This document shows, piece by piece, positions 7,457 through 15,036 of a stretch of DNA of 64,000 bases. Location: assembly GCF_023016285.1 (NCBI RefSeq), contig NZ_CP095413.1, positions 2,294,001 to 2,358,000 of the forward strand, in the 5' to 3' direction. Position 1 is the stretch's first letter, and each line of letters begins with the position of its first letter. Source of the stretch: Muricauda sp. SCSIO 64092. GTDB lineage: Bacteria > Bacteroidota > Bacteroidia > Flavobacteriales > Flavobacteriaceae. Under the pieces are notes generated by a model that saw nothing but the letters and a program-made list of their open reading frames with translations, ran no database searches and was not told the DNA's origin. A program made the translations under genes and the position numbers.

Positions 7457-7856
7457 TCACTTTGGGAGGCTGCAATTTATGGGTTGCCGTACTTGTTCCT
7501 TTTCCCATGCTACAGGAAGCATTAAAAGTAGCCCCCGGTTCCACTGCCAATTTGGAAACGTTTACGGTTCCCTCAATTTTGGCCGTGGTCTTTAGGGACA
7601 ATAGTTCGGACACAAAAAGTTCGCCATTAAAGCTACCTTCAATATCTGCATTCACGCATTCCACTTTTCCCTTGATAAGGCCATCCTTACCAATAACTAC
7701 CTTTCCGGAGGTTTTTACATTTCCTTCAAGTTTACCATCAATTCTAAAATCTGCCTCGGAGGTGATATCTCCTTTAATTACGGTGTTTTTCTCGATTCTG
7801 TTGGGCTGTCCGCCAAAGTTTTCCATAGGTCGGGGCTTTTTGTTGTCTGAGAACAT
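7434..7856 (-). CDS. Bactofilin (polymer-forming cytoskeletal protein)
   Basis: A 140-residue bactofilin (DUF583). After a proline-rich, probably disordered N-terminus (about 1-25), a right-handed beta-helix is visible as repeated short hydrophobic strands with glycine turns (TVIKGDITSEADFRIDG, then KVVIGKDGLIKGKVECVNAD). Bactofilins self-assemble without nucleotide into filaments or membrane patches that position envelope enzymes. Here it is flanked by sprE and atpZ, suggesting a link to the envelope or to placement of membrane machinery. Confidence 0.9.
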   Translation of the reverse strand: MFSDNKKPRPMENFGGQPNRIEKNTVIKGDITSEADFRIDGKLEGNVKTSGKVVIGKDGLIKGKVECVNADIEGSFNGELFVSELLSLKTTAKIEGTVNVSKLAVEPGATFNASCSMGKGTSTATHKLQPPKVNEPAKVS

Positions 7857-7860
7857 CTGT

Positions 7861-10410
7861 TCACGGTTTTGGGGTTAACAATTGTGCTTTGTAAGCATCT
7901 AAATTCTTATGGATCAGGATGGTTTGGTAATTCTTGGACAAAATTACAAAATTCTCATCCTTGATTCGGTAGTCCTTATTCTTTTTTATGAGTTCGGAAA
8001 AACCCAGGGCAAAATCCTTGGATCGGAACCCATGGACTACGACAAACTGGTCTTCCAAATTATAGATATCCTTTGATACCCTATTGCTGTATCGTAACTC
8101 TTCAATGGCATCCTCCAATCGCTTTTGAAGCTTCAATGCTTTCCCATCATCCTTAATTTTAAATGGGAACACCACTTTCCAATTACCCGTTCCCGTACTT
8201 CCTTCTTCCGGGGAGAATTCTTTGGATTCCAATTTGGGCAACTGTTCGGCAACAATCTGCTCCGCTTTTTTCCCTTCGGGATTGTTGGGATAGGTCAATG
8301 CCACATAGTTCAATGCTTCCTTGTAGGGTTCAAAACCTTGCAGGCGACCAATGGCATTGGCCTTCAATAATTCAAACTTTGGGACAATGGGATCACCCGT
8401 GAACACATTGATGTATTCCTGGGATTGGGTAACGACCTCCAAAAACCGTTGTTCCCCATATTTTTTGAACAGTTGGGCATACCGCGCCTCCGGGCCTTGC
8501 GCGTCATTGGTCAAAATTGCTTCAGGATTCAGTAAAATTGTGGCATATCTACTATCGGGGTGGTTCTTCAAAATGTCCTGCTTCATTTCCACGGCCAAAG
8601 GGCTACCGGTCTCCTCATAAATCTTATAAAGGTTGTACTTGGATGGCATTATCAATCGCTCTTCAGGATTTCCCTTTAAAACCTTTTCCAGTTTCGCTGC
8701 GGCCAAAAGGTTTTCCCTGAATTTTTCCTTGTAGATCAACCCCAGTTGGTAATTGGCAAAATTCCGTTCCCCAATCAAACTGTCAATAACTGCAGCGTCC
8801 TTGGGCAATTGCTCCATGTAAAATGCCACGGAATACTTTTCTTCTTCCGTAGCGGGTCCATTATCCCCATCGGCCACTGGGTTGCCCGTTGCTTCCGAGG
8901 GTATCACACGGGTTTTATTGCTCCAGCGCCAATCATCCTCCAAGGGGCGTTCTCCCCAACGGGTTCTGAACTCATTCTTCCCATAGCCCAGACTGGTGAC
9001 GTTATAAAAATAGAACTTGCCCTTGTTCTCCTTTCCACCTTGGGTTTCGGCAAAGGCAGCATAACCTGCTTTCGCCTTTTTTTCCTTTTCGGCCTCCAGG
9101 GCGGCAGCCTCCTCCTTTAATCCTTGGATATACTCCTCAAAATAGGCCGTCCGTTCTTCCTCGGGCATACGATATAGCGTAATGACGCTATCCGCATATT
9201 GCACGACATCCTCATATTTGATGACATCTTCCAGATTGTCGAACTTCTTTTTGATGCGACGGTATTTTTTTGTGTTTTCCGCCAAATTGGTCAAGGTGCT
9301 GTCATAATATGCACCTGCCTTTTTGTATTCTTTTTGGTTGAAATTATGTTCCCCCAGGGTTTCATAGTTCCTGGCATTGAGTTTGGTGTCCTGCTGTGTG
9401 GTCCGGAGCGATTTATTGTAATAGGCCAATGCTATACTATCCGAGCCCGTTTTTAAATGGTAATTCGCAATCTGATGATATATTTTATCCAAAAAAGGGC
9501 GGTTTTCGCGGTCTTCTTCCAAATCCGTTAAATACTCCAACAAGGGTTCTTGGTTTTCCGCGGTAATCGCTGTGTTCTGAATTTTATTTAAATGGGCGTT
9601 GATCATGTATACCCTGGGCGATTTTCTATTTAAGGCGATTACCTTGTCAAAGGCATAATTGGCACTGTCCTTAAGTCCCAATTGATCGTACAATTGTCCA
9701 ATGATGAACAGGTAGCGACCGCGCTCTTCATTCTTTTTGGTATAGGCCTGCGCCACCTTCAATTTTTGAATGGCCGAATCCGTGGCATTCAGGTGTAGGT
9801 AACTCTGTGCCATAACGGCATGGGTATCGGCGTATTCCTGGTCCTTTAGCCGCTCAAACTTCAAAAGTCGTTTTAGGTTCTTAAGGGCCACCTCAGGATT
9901 GTCCAAGCGCATATTGGTTTTTTCCCTCCAAATGGTCGCTTCGTTCAATTTGTCACTCTCCACATATTTCCTTAAGATGTAATTGAAGGCTTCCAGAGCT
10001 GGGATATAGCGCTGATCAAAATAGCGTGCTTTGCCCAGCAGCAAAAAGGCCTCATCCGTTTGGGGGTTGCGCTCCTCATCCTTAATGTCCATACTGTGCT
10101 TTTGGATGGCTTTGGTGGCCTTCTCCTCGGCAATGACAAAGTTGGGATTGTTGTCTTCCGAATCCAGTTTAATCTCATCCGTTACTTCCAACCGCTCTAC
10201 GGGCAACACTTCCCAAAAGTCGTCACGATACGATGCGTTGAGTTCCTCCCTTCCCTGTTCAAAAGCCAAATTTCCGTTGTACAGCACGTTGTATTTTGTG
10301 GTCACGGCGTGCCAGTTACGATTGATAAACGCATCCTTCTTGGTGGAACACGCCAAACAAAGCAAGAGTAGCCCTATCGCTGGAAGTATGGATTTAAAAT
10401 GAAGCTTCAA
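7861..10410 (-). CDS. sprE: SprE/PorW-like tetratricopeptide lipoprotein of the type IX secretion/gliding system
   Basis: An 849-residue protein beginning with a lipoprotein signal (GLLLLCLAC, Cys21) followed by STKKDAFINRNWHAVTTKYN, closely resembling the N-termini of SprE (Flavobacterium johnsoniae) and PorW (Porphyromonas gingivalis). Multiple TPR-like repeats follow (for example DEAFLLLGKARYFDQRYIPA). SprE/PorW is needed for type IX secretion and gliding and is thought to act at the outer membrane/periplasm. The start is TTG; I see no in-frame ATG giving a signal peptide. It heads the run bactofilin-atpZ-DUF6168-atpB. Confidence 0.85.
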   Translation of the reverse strand: MKLHFKSILPAIGLLLLCLACSTKKDAFINRNWHAVTTKYNVLYNGNLAFEQGREELNASYRDDFWEVLPVERLEVTDEIKLDSEDNNPNFVIAEEKATKAIQKHSMDIKDEERNPQTDEAFLLLGKARYFDQRYIPALEAFNYILRKYVESDKLNEATIWREKTNMRLDNPEVALKNLKRLLKFERLKDQEYADTHAVMAQSYLHLNATDSAIQKLKVAQAYTKKNEERGRYLFIIGQLYDQLGLKDSANYAFDKVIALNRKSPRVYMINAHLNKIQNTAITAENQEPLLEYLTDLEEDRENRPFLDKIYHQIANYHLKTGSDSIALAYYNKSLRTTQQDTKLNARNYETLGEHNFNQKEYKKAGAYYDSTLTNLAENTKKYRRIKKKFDNLEDVIKYEDVVQYADSVITLYRMPEEERTAYFEEYIQGLKEEAAALEAEKEKKAKAGYAAFAETQGGKENKGKFYFYNVTSLGYGKNEFRTRWGERPLEDDWRWSNKTRVIPSEATGNPVADGDNGPATEEEKYSVAFYMEQLPKDAAVIDSLIGERNFANYQLGLIYKEKFRENLLAAAKLEKVLKGNPEERLIMPSKYNLYKIYEETGSPLAVEMKQDILKNHPDSRYATILLNPEAILTNDAQGPEARYAQLFKKYGEQRFLEVVTQSQEYINVFTGDPIVPKFELLKANAIGRLQGFEPYKEALNYVALTYPNNPEGKKAEQIVAEQLPKLESKEFSPEEGSTGTGNWKVVFPFKIKDDGKALKLQKRLEDAIEELRYSNRVSKDIYNLEDQFVVVHGFRSKDFALGFSELIKKNKDYRIKDENFVILSKNYQTILIHKNLDAYKAQLLTPKP

Positions 10411-10617
10411 AATGTGACAATCTTTCCTATGAAGGATAACTTAAAAAAGCATTGTTTAGTATAGGAAATTCAAATTACGTCAAGATAAATAAACTTTCTT
10501 TTGACAAATCCAACAACTTACAACACTTTAGGTGCTTGGATGGTTTTTTTAACTTTTAAAACTTGATGTATTTGCTTATTTTTATTGTAGGAAAATTCTT
10601 TAATATTAAATCTTATC

Positions 10618-11343
10618 ATGAAAACAAATCTATGCCTATTTTCAATTTCTTTACTGATCCTCGCTTTCGTCTCATGCGAAAAAGATGAAGTGTCCAATGA
10701 CAATACTTTCGAAAGTCAAGAATTGGATTCATCCTTACAAAGTACGTCTTTGATCTCCTTACCCCCCTGTACCATTGATGGGCCTGATTGTGGGAACCCA
10801 AATTCCACTGTGACATTTACTTATGACTCGGATACAAACAATCAAAACATAACTTGGTCCGTAGCGCAAGGCAATATGACCCTAACAGGTGGTCAAGGCA
10901 CGAATCAAGCAACATTCTCATTGGCAAGTAATTTTTCCGGTGGAGCTGTAAATGTTACGGCGGGGCTTTGCAATCTAACCAAAACTATTCTCAAGTGCCC
11001 CCAAATACAACCCTGCGGTGTTTCCGTCACCAGTGTCTACGAAGTCAATGCTCTAGGTAGTAATAATGTGGCCTTTTATACGGTTCCAACATTGAGCTCC
11101 GGCTGGTCAATAACCAGTAGTACTTTTGTTGTTACCAGGGATTCCGGTATCATATCAACACATTCGGGCACTCTTAATTCTTTTGGATATCCCCAAATAA
11201 TAATTTCAGTTCCATGTAGTCCATCAAGTGGCCGAGTAGATAAAGTTAAGGTAACGGTTAACGCCTCTTCGGGCTCGAATTCCTGTTCGGTCACCGTAGA
11301 GGAAGATTTCTTTTCTGTATGTGGAACTGGTGGTTTTAATTAA
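10618..11343 (+). CDS. Putative lipoprotein, unknown function
   Basis: A 241-residue protein with a clear lipoprotein signal (lipobox FVSC, Cys20), then a low-complexity Ser/Asp/Glu linker to about residue 45. The rest is rich in Thr, Ser, Val, Gly and Asn with alternating hydrophobic pattern, suggesting two Ig-like or PKD-like beta domains; several paired cysteines (PPCTIDGPDCG; LCNLTKTILKC; VPCSPSSG) could form disulfides. It stands alone, divergent from sprE, and is followed by a MITE-like palindrome. I do not recognise a specific family. Confidence 0.7.
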   Translation: MKTNLCLFSISLLILAFVSCEKDEVSNDNTFESQELDSSLQSTSLISLPPCTIDGPDCGNPNSTVTFTYDSDTNNQNITWSVAQGNMTLTGGQGTNQATFSLASNFSGGAVNVTAGLCNLTKTILKCPQIQPCGVSVTSVYEVNALGSNNVAFYTVPTLSSGWSITSSTFVVTRDSGIISTHSGTLNSFGYPQIIISVPCSPSSGRVDKVKVTVNASSGSNSCSVTVEEDFFSVCGTGGFN

Positions 11344-11360
11344 AAAAGCAGGAATTTTTT

Positions 11361-11523
11361 AGAGCCTGTTTAGGAATTTGTGATTGGAATTGTTATTGGC
11401 CATTTTTGGTGCGGAACGAGGCAAAATTTTTGTGCATAGCCATAGTTATGGACTAAAATTTTAACAATGTGCCGTGCAAAAAGGGACATAAGAAAACAAT
11501 TGACAAATTCCCAAACAGGCTCT
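11361..11523. mobile_element. MITE-like palindromic element
   Basis: The outer arms AGAGCCTGTTTAGGAATTTG and its inverted copy at 11503-11523 match over 21 bp with one mismatch. The 163-bp unit is palindromic over much of its length: AATTGTTATTGG pairs loosely with the region before 11500, GGCAAAATTTT with TAAAATTTTAACAATGTGCC, and the centre is CCATAGTTATGG near 11440. There is no open frame inside. This is the structure of a non-autonomous miniature inverted-repeat element or a long structured RNA; it occupies the gap between the lipoprotein gene and the regulator gene. Confidence 0.7.
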
Positions 11524-11537
11524 TAGTATCCATAAAA

Positions 11538-11561
11538 AGGGGCGGGATTGTACCCGCCCCT
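11538..11561 (-). terminator. Rho-independent terminator for the AraC-type regulator gene
   Basis: A 9-bp GC-rich stem (AGGGGCGGG with CCCGCCCCT, 6-nt loop) is followed on the minus strand by TTTTT. It lies 86 nt downstream of the regulator gene stop codon and could also stop transcription from the plus strand weakly. Confidence 0.75.
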
Positions 11562-11646
11562 CTTATTCCAGTTAAATAAGTGAAAGATATGCAGCTTTGC
11601 CTCATTAAAAAAACGCTCTCGTTAACCTTTTGCACATTTCAAGCGC

Positions 11647-12660
11647 TTACCAGGCAGAGGGGCGCTCAAAACGGGTCACGCCACGGTTGTATTTTGACTT
11701 ATATGCCACAGGTGATAAACCCACATATTTTTTGAATACGGTCCTGAAAGCCTTCTGATCGGCATAACCCACTTGGTACATCACTTCGTTCACATTTTTT
11801 TGGGTGGACTCCAAACTTCGCTTGGCCGCTTCCATTTTAACCCGCTGAATATATTCCAAGGGGGTGTTCTGTGTGGCTTTTTTAAATCGTCGCACAAAAT
11901 TCCGTCGGCTGATCGCAAACTTTAGGGCCAGGGCTTCCACTGAAATCCTTTCGTTGACATTTCCTTCAATATACAACTGCGCTTGTCGTATGGCTTCATC
12001 CTCATGATCCTTCTGACCCTGGAATATGGCAAATTGATTTTGATTGTCACGGTCAAATTCTATTTCAAAAAATTTGGAGATATATACGGCTGCCCCACGG
12101 CCACAGTATTTTTCCACCAGATGTAACATAAGGTTCAAAAACGAATAGGCGCCCCCACTGGTATAGATGCCATCCTCTTCAGTAACCACTTTATTGGACA
12201 CCAAATTCACTTGTGGAAACAATTGGGCAAACAAATCCATGGCAGCCCAATGGGTCGAACATTGCTTGTTGTCCACCAAACCGGTCTGTGCCAAAACAAA
12301 TGCCCCCATACACATGCTGGCCACCTCGGCATTGGTCTGGGCCCGGTGCTTTAAAATCCAGGGAATAAAGGGCGCATTTTGGGCCAAATCCTCCATAAGA
12401 TTGTCCGGTCGCAGAGCTGGAATTAAAATCAGGTCCGTTTTTTCAATCTCCTCCAAAAGGCTATCGCAATGGACCCCAAAGGCTCCTTCATAGAGCGTGG
12501 CCGCTTTTTCAATGCCTACCAGGTGAAGGTCAAAATAGTTATCATTCCGTAAACCCGTCTGTATCATAAATTGGTTGGCACCCATCAATATCTTATAAGG
12601 TCCAACTATGCTACTCAAGATGGAATTCCCCTTTGGCACCAAAATGCTTACATGTTTCAT
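11647..12660 (-). CDS. GATase1-like/AraC family transcriptional regulator
   Basis: A 337-residue two-domain regulator. Residues about 1-190 form a DJ-1/PfpI-like (class I glutamine amidotransferase-like) domain with the nucleophile-elbow segment EVASMCMGAFVLAQTG. Residues about 235-330 form an AraC DNA-binding domain with two helix-turn-helix motifs (ISVEALALKFAISRRNFVRR and VNEVMYQVGYADQKAFRTVF). The architecture is that of FtrA/GlxA-type activators. It is divergent from the TfoX-like/DUF2461 operon, which is a candidate target by position only. Confidence 0.88.
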   Translation of the reverse strand: MKHVSILVPKGNSILSSIVGPYKILMGANQFMIQTGLRNDNYFDLHLVGIEKAATLYEGAFGVHCDSLLEEIEKTDLILIPALRPDNLMEDLAQNAPFIPWILKHRAQTNAEVASMCMGAFVLAQTGLVDNKQCSTHWAAMDLFAQLFPQVNLVSNKVVTEEDGIYTSGGAYSFLNLMLHLVEKYCGRGAAVYISKFFEIEFDRDNQNQFAIFQGQKDHEDEAIRQAQLYIEGNVNERISVEALALKFAISRRNFVRRFKKATQNTPLEYIQRVKMEAAKRSLESTQKNVNEVMYQVGYADQKAFRTVFKKYVGLSPVAYKSKYNRGVTRFERPSAW

Positions 12661-12735
12661 GTTTGTGCGTATTTGAACTAAAGGTAATTATCCTTTTTGG
12701 CACAATCAACCCTCAAAAGTGTCGGATTTCACCAT

Positions 12736-12765
12736 TTGCCCCCATTGAGGGCATCCCTAGCTTTG
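12736..12765 (+). promoter_or_regulatory. Bacteroidota-type promoter for the TfoX-like/DUF2461 operon
   Basis: TTTG with its TTG at 12736-12738 is followed after 19 nt by TAGCTTTG (12758-12765), a full match to TTTG-N19-TAnnTTTG. The octamer ends only 4 nt before the ATG of the next gene, so the mRNA would start at or within about 2 nt of the start codon. Confidence 0.65.
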
Positions 12766-12769
12766 GGAT

Positions 12770-13096
12770 ATGGAATTTGAAATCTTTCTAGGGATTTGCC
12801 AAACGTTTTGTGCATTACACCCGCAGGGGGTGGAAGGCAGGATGATGCGTTCCCCAGCCCTTTGCTTTGAGGGAAAGGTATTTGCCTTCTATTCCCAAAA
12901 CAGGGGAATGGTATTTAGACTGGGGAAGGATTATCCCATAGACCGAATCAAAAAACCACTACAGGAATTCAATCCCTTTAAGAACAAAGGGCCATTGACC
13001 GGCTGGTACGAGCTTCCCTTTTCCAACAAATACCATTGGGAAGAAATGACCCAATTGGCTCTTGACACTATCCGAAACCAAAAAACAAAGGTATGA
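12770..13096 (+). CDS. Small TfoX N-terminal-domain-like protein
   Basis: A 108-residue soluble protein. The middle and C-terminal part (RMMRSPALCFEGKVFAFYS, MVFRLGKDYPIDRI, GPLTGWYELPF, then a final helix) follows the pattern of TfoX/Sxy N-terminal-like domains, small alpha/beta proteins often annotated without function. It overlaps the next gene by 4 nt (ATGA), indicating an operon with the DUF2461 gene. I cannot assign an activity; assignment to the TfoX-like family is moderate. Confidence 0.65.
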   Translation: MEFEIFLGICQTFCALHPQGVEGRMMRSPALCFEGKVFAFYSQNRGMVFRLGKDYPIDRIKKPLQEFNPFKNKGPLTGWYELPFSNKYHWEEMTQLALDTIRNQKTKV

Positions 13097-13770
13097 TCAC
13101 AGCTTCCTACAGCACCTTTTTTAAGGAACTGGCCCAAAACAATACCAAGGAATGGTTCCACGCCAATAAGAGGCGTTATGAAACGGATGTAAAAGGCCCT
13201 TTTTTGGAATTGTTGGAGACCCTACTTCCACAATTGAAACTATGGGATGGCCAAATGGTTGATGACCCCAAAAAAGCCCTTTTCAGAATCCATAGGGACA
13301 TTCGGTTTTCCAAGGATAAATCCCCTTACCATACCATTATGAAGGCCGGTTTTTCCCCAGGAGGAAAAAAATCGGAAAAGCCCGGATATTATTTGGGTAT
13401 CGATGCCGAACATATACATGTGGGGGGTGGCCTTTTTATGGTAAGCCCAACGCAACTCAAAAAAGTACGCCAACATATTGCCAAGAATCCAAAGCAACTT
13501 ATAGGGCTTGTGGAAACCCCAACATTCAGGAGGGCATTTGGTCTCTTAAAAGGGGAAAGGGCAAAGCGATTGGATAAGGAATTCAAGGCCATTGCGGAGC
13601 AATGTGACTACTTGTTCCATAAACAATTTTATGCCTTTGCCGAATTTCCCGTGTCCAATTTTTATGGGTCGGAACGTCTGGTAGCTGAAATAGTGGAGCA
13701 TTTTGAAATTTTAACGCCGCTAAACACCTATCTGGGCAAAGCCCTCGAAAATCAGGAGTATTATTTATGA
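13093..13770 (+). CDS. DUF2461 family protein
   Basis: A 225-residue member of DUF2461 (TIGR02453). Typical segments are the N-terminal FFKELAQNNTKEWFHANKRR, the motif LFRIHRDIRFSKDKSPYHT near residues 60-78, and GGGLFMVSP around 112-120. The family is widespread but biochemically uncharacterised. Its start overlaps the TfoX-like gene and the next gene follows after 20 nt, so the three are probably co-transcribed. Confidence 0.88.
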   Translation: MITASYSTFFKELAQNNTKEWFHANKRRYETDVKGPFLELLETLLPQLKLWDGQMVDDPKKALFRIHRDIRFSKDKSPYHTIMKAGFSPGGKKSEKPGYYLGIDAEHIHVGGGLFMVSPTQLKKVRQHIAKNPKQLIGLVETPTFRRAFGLLKGERAKRLDKEFKAIAEQCDYLFHKQFYAFAEFPVSNFYGSERLVAEIVEHFEILTPLNTYLGKALENQEYYL

Positions 13771-13790
13771 ATCAATAAAAACGAAGACAA

Positions 13791-14162
13791 ATGACAACAC
13801 AGGAAGTTGCCGACAAATTGGTCGGTTATTGTAGGAAGGGCCAATTTGAAAACGCCATGAAAACGCTTTACGGTCCCAATATTGTTAGTATTGAGCCTAA
13901 AGGGGCACCCATGGAACGGGTGGAAGGTTTTGAGGAAGTCCTAAAAAAAGCGGCGTTTTTTAATGATATGGTCGAGGAATTTCATGGGAATGAAGTGTCC
14001 GACTCCATAGTGGCCGATAATTTCTTTTCATGTTATATGAAAATGGATGCCACTTTTAAGGAGGGGGGAAGACAATCGATGGAAGAAATCTGTCTGTACC
14101 AGGTAAAGGATGGTAAAATCGTGCAGGAAGAATTTTTCTATACCCCCAATCCGCAGGGATAG
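13791..14162 (+). CDS. SnoaL-like/NTF2-fold protein
   Basis: A 123-residue protein with the cone-shaped NTF2-fold pattern: an N-terminal helix (TTQEVADKLVGYCRKGQFEN), a short strand with MKTLYGPNIVSIEPKGAPM, and a C-terminal set of strands ending IVQEEFFYTPNPQG. Such proteins range from ketosteroid isomerase-like enzymes to binding proteins; no catalytic residues can be pinned down here. It is the last gene of a three-gene unit. Confidence 0.8.
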   Translation: MTTQEVADKLVGYCRKGQFENAMKTLYGPNIVSIEPKGAPMERVEGFEEVLKKAAFFNDMVEEFHGNEVSDSIVADNFFSCYMKMDATFKEGGRQSMEEICLYQVKDGKIVQEEFFYTPNPQG

Positions 14163-14207
14163 GTAAAAGGGGTCCCATAAAACCCCATAAAACGGATTTT
14201 GTAAGTC

Positions 14208-14251
14208 CGAACCTTTTTGGAGTTCGAAAGACCTATCTTCAAAAAGGTTCG
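14208..14251. terminator. Candidate bidirectional terminator between convergent genes
   Basis: A perfect 12-bp inverted repeat (CGAACCTTTTTG and CAAAAAGGTTCG) separated by 20 nt lies between the NTF2-like gene and the ABC transporter gene, which converge. The T and A runs are inside the stem rather than after it, so termination strength is uncertain. Confidence 0.45.
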
Positions 14252-14313
14252 AGCCTACATGGGAAACCTATTTTCCGGACAGTTTAAATGCGGGGGGCTG
14301 AGCCGGGAGCTTT

Positions 14314-15009
14314 TTATCCCCCGAAGAAGGTCTCCAATTCTTTAAGCGTCTCTGCGGAAGTTTCGATATCCTTGACAATTTCGCCTTTGTTCAACACCAC
14401 AATGCGCTCGCAAACCTCGGTAACATGCATCAAATCATGGCTCGATACTAAAACGGTTACCCCTTCCGTTGCGGCCAGTTCCTTGATAATGGACTTGAGC
14501 CGTATCTGGGTGGTGGGATCCAAATTGGCAAAAGGTTCATCGAGGATGACCACTTCCGGATTACCAATGAAACTGGCGACAATGCCCGCCTTTTTTTGAT
14601 TTCCTTTTGACAGGTCCCTAAGGTATTTTTTCTGGCCCAGGATTTCACCGTGAAAAAAATCCTCGAACTGTGACAGTAAGGCATCCACATCGGCTTTGTT
14701 TCTTCCTCGAAGCTCACCGATAAAGTAAAAATATTCCTCCGGCGTCAGGTATCCTATCAAAAAAGTCTCATCGATAAAGGCCGTTGTGAAGGGTTTCCAT
14801 GCCTCGCTTTTGTTTACCTGAACTTCGTTGTTTTCTATATGCCCGGTAGTTGGGGGAATTAAATCCAATAACAAGCTGAACAATGTAGTCTTGCCGGCAC
14901 CATTGTTGCCCACAAGGCCAAAACTTTGTCCTTTCGGGATTTCCAGGGTCTCAATGTTCAAAACCGTATTTGGACCGTAATTTTTTTTCAGATTATGAAC
15001 TGCTATCAT
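14314..15009 (-). CDS. ABC transporter ATP-binding protein
   Basis: A 231-residue single ABC ATPase domain. Walker A is GNNGAGKT at about 34-41, the signature is LSKGNQKK at about 133-140 (a departure from LSGGQ seen in many ABC-2 type exporters), Walker B is VVILDEP at about 153-159, and the H-loop is in SSHDLMHV. It lies 27 nt after the DUF5687 permease gene on the same strand, and the two probably form one exporter. The substrate is unknown. Confidence 0.93.
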   Translation of the reverse strand: MIAVHNLKKNYGPNTVLNIETLEIPKGQSFGLVGNNGAGKTTLFSLLLDLIPPTTGHIENNEVQVNKSEAWKPFTTAFIDETFLIGYLTPEEYFYFIGELRGRNKADVDALLSQFEDFFHGEILGQKKYLRDLSKGNQKKAGIVASFIGNPEVVILDEPFANLDPTTQIRLKSIIKELAATEGVTVLVSSHDLMHVTEVCERIVVLNKGEIVKDIETSAETLKELETFFGG

Positions 15010-15036
15010 GATTGGGTATTTTCTATATTGAGTTGA

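Noticed and set aside
14291..14323. CGGGGG/CCCCCG hairpin at the end of the ABC ATPase gene as a terminator.
   Set aside because: It includes the stop codon and has a long loop and no T run on the transcribed strand.
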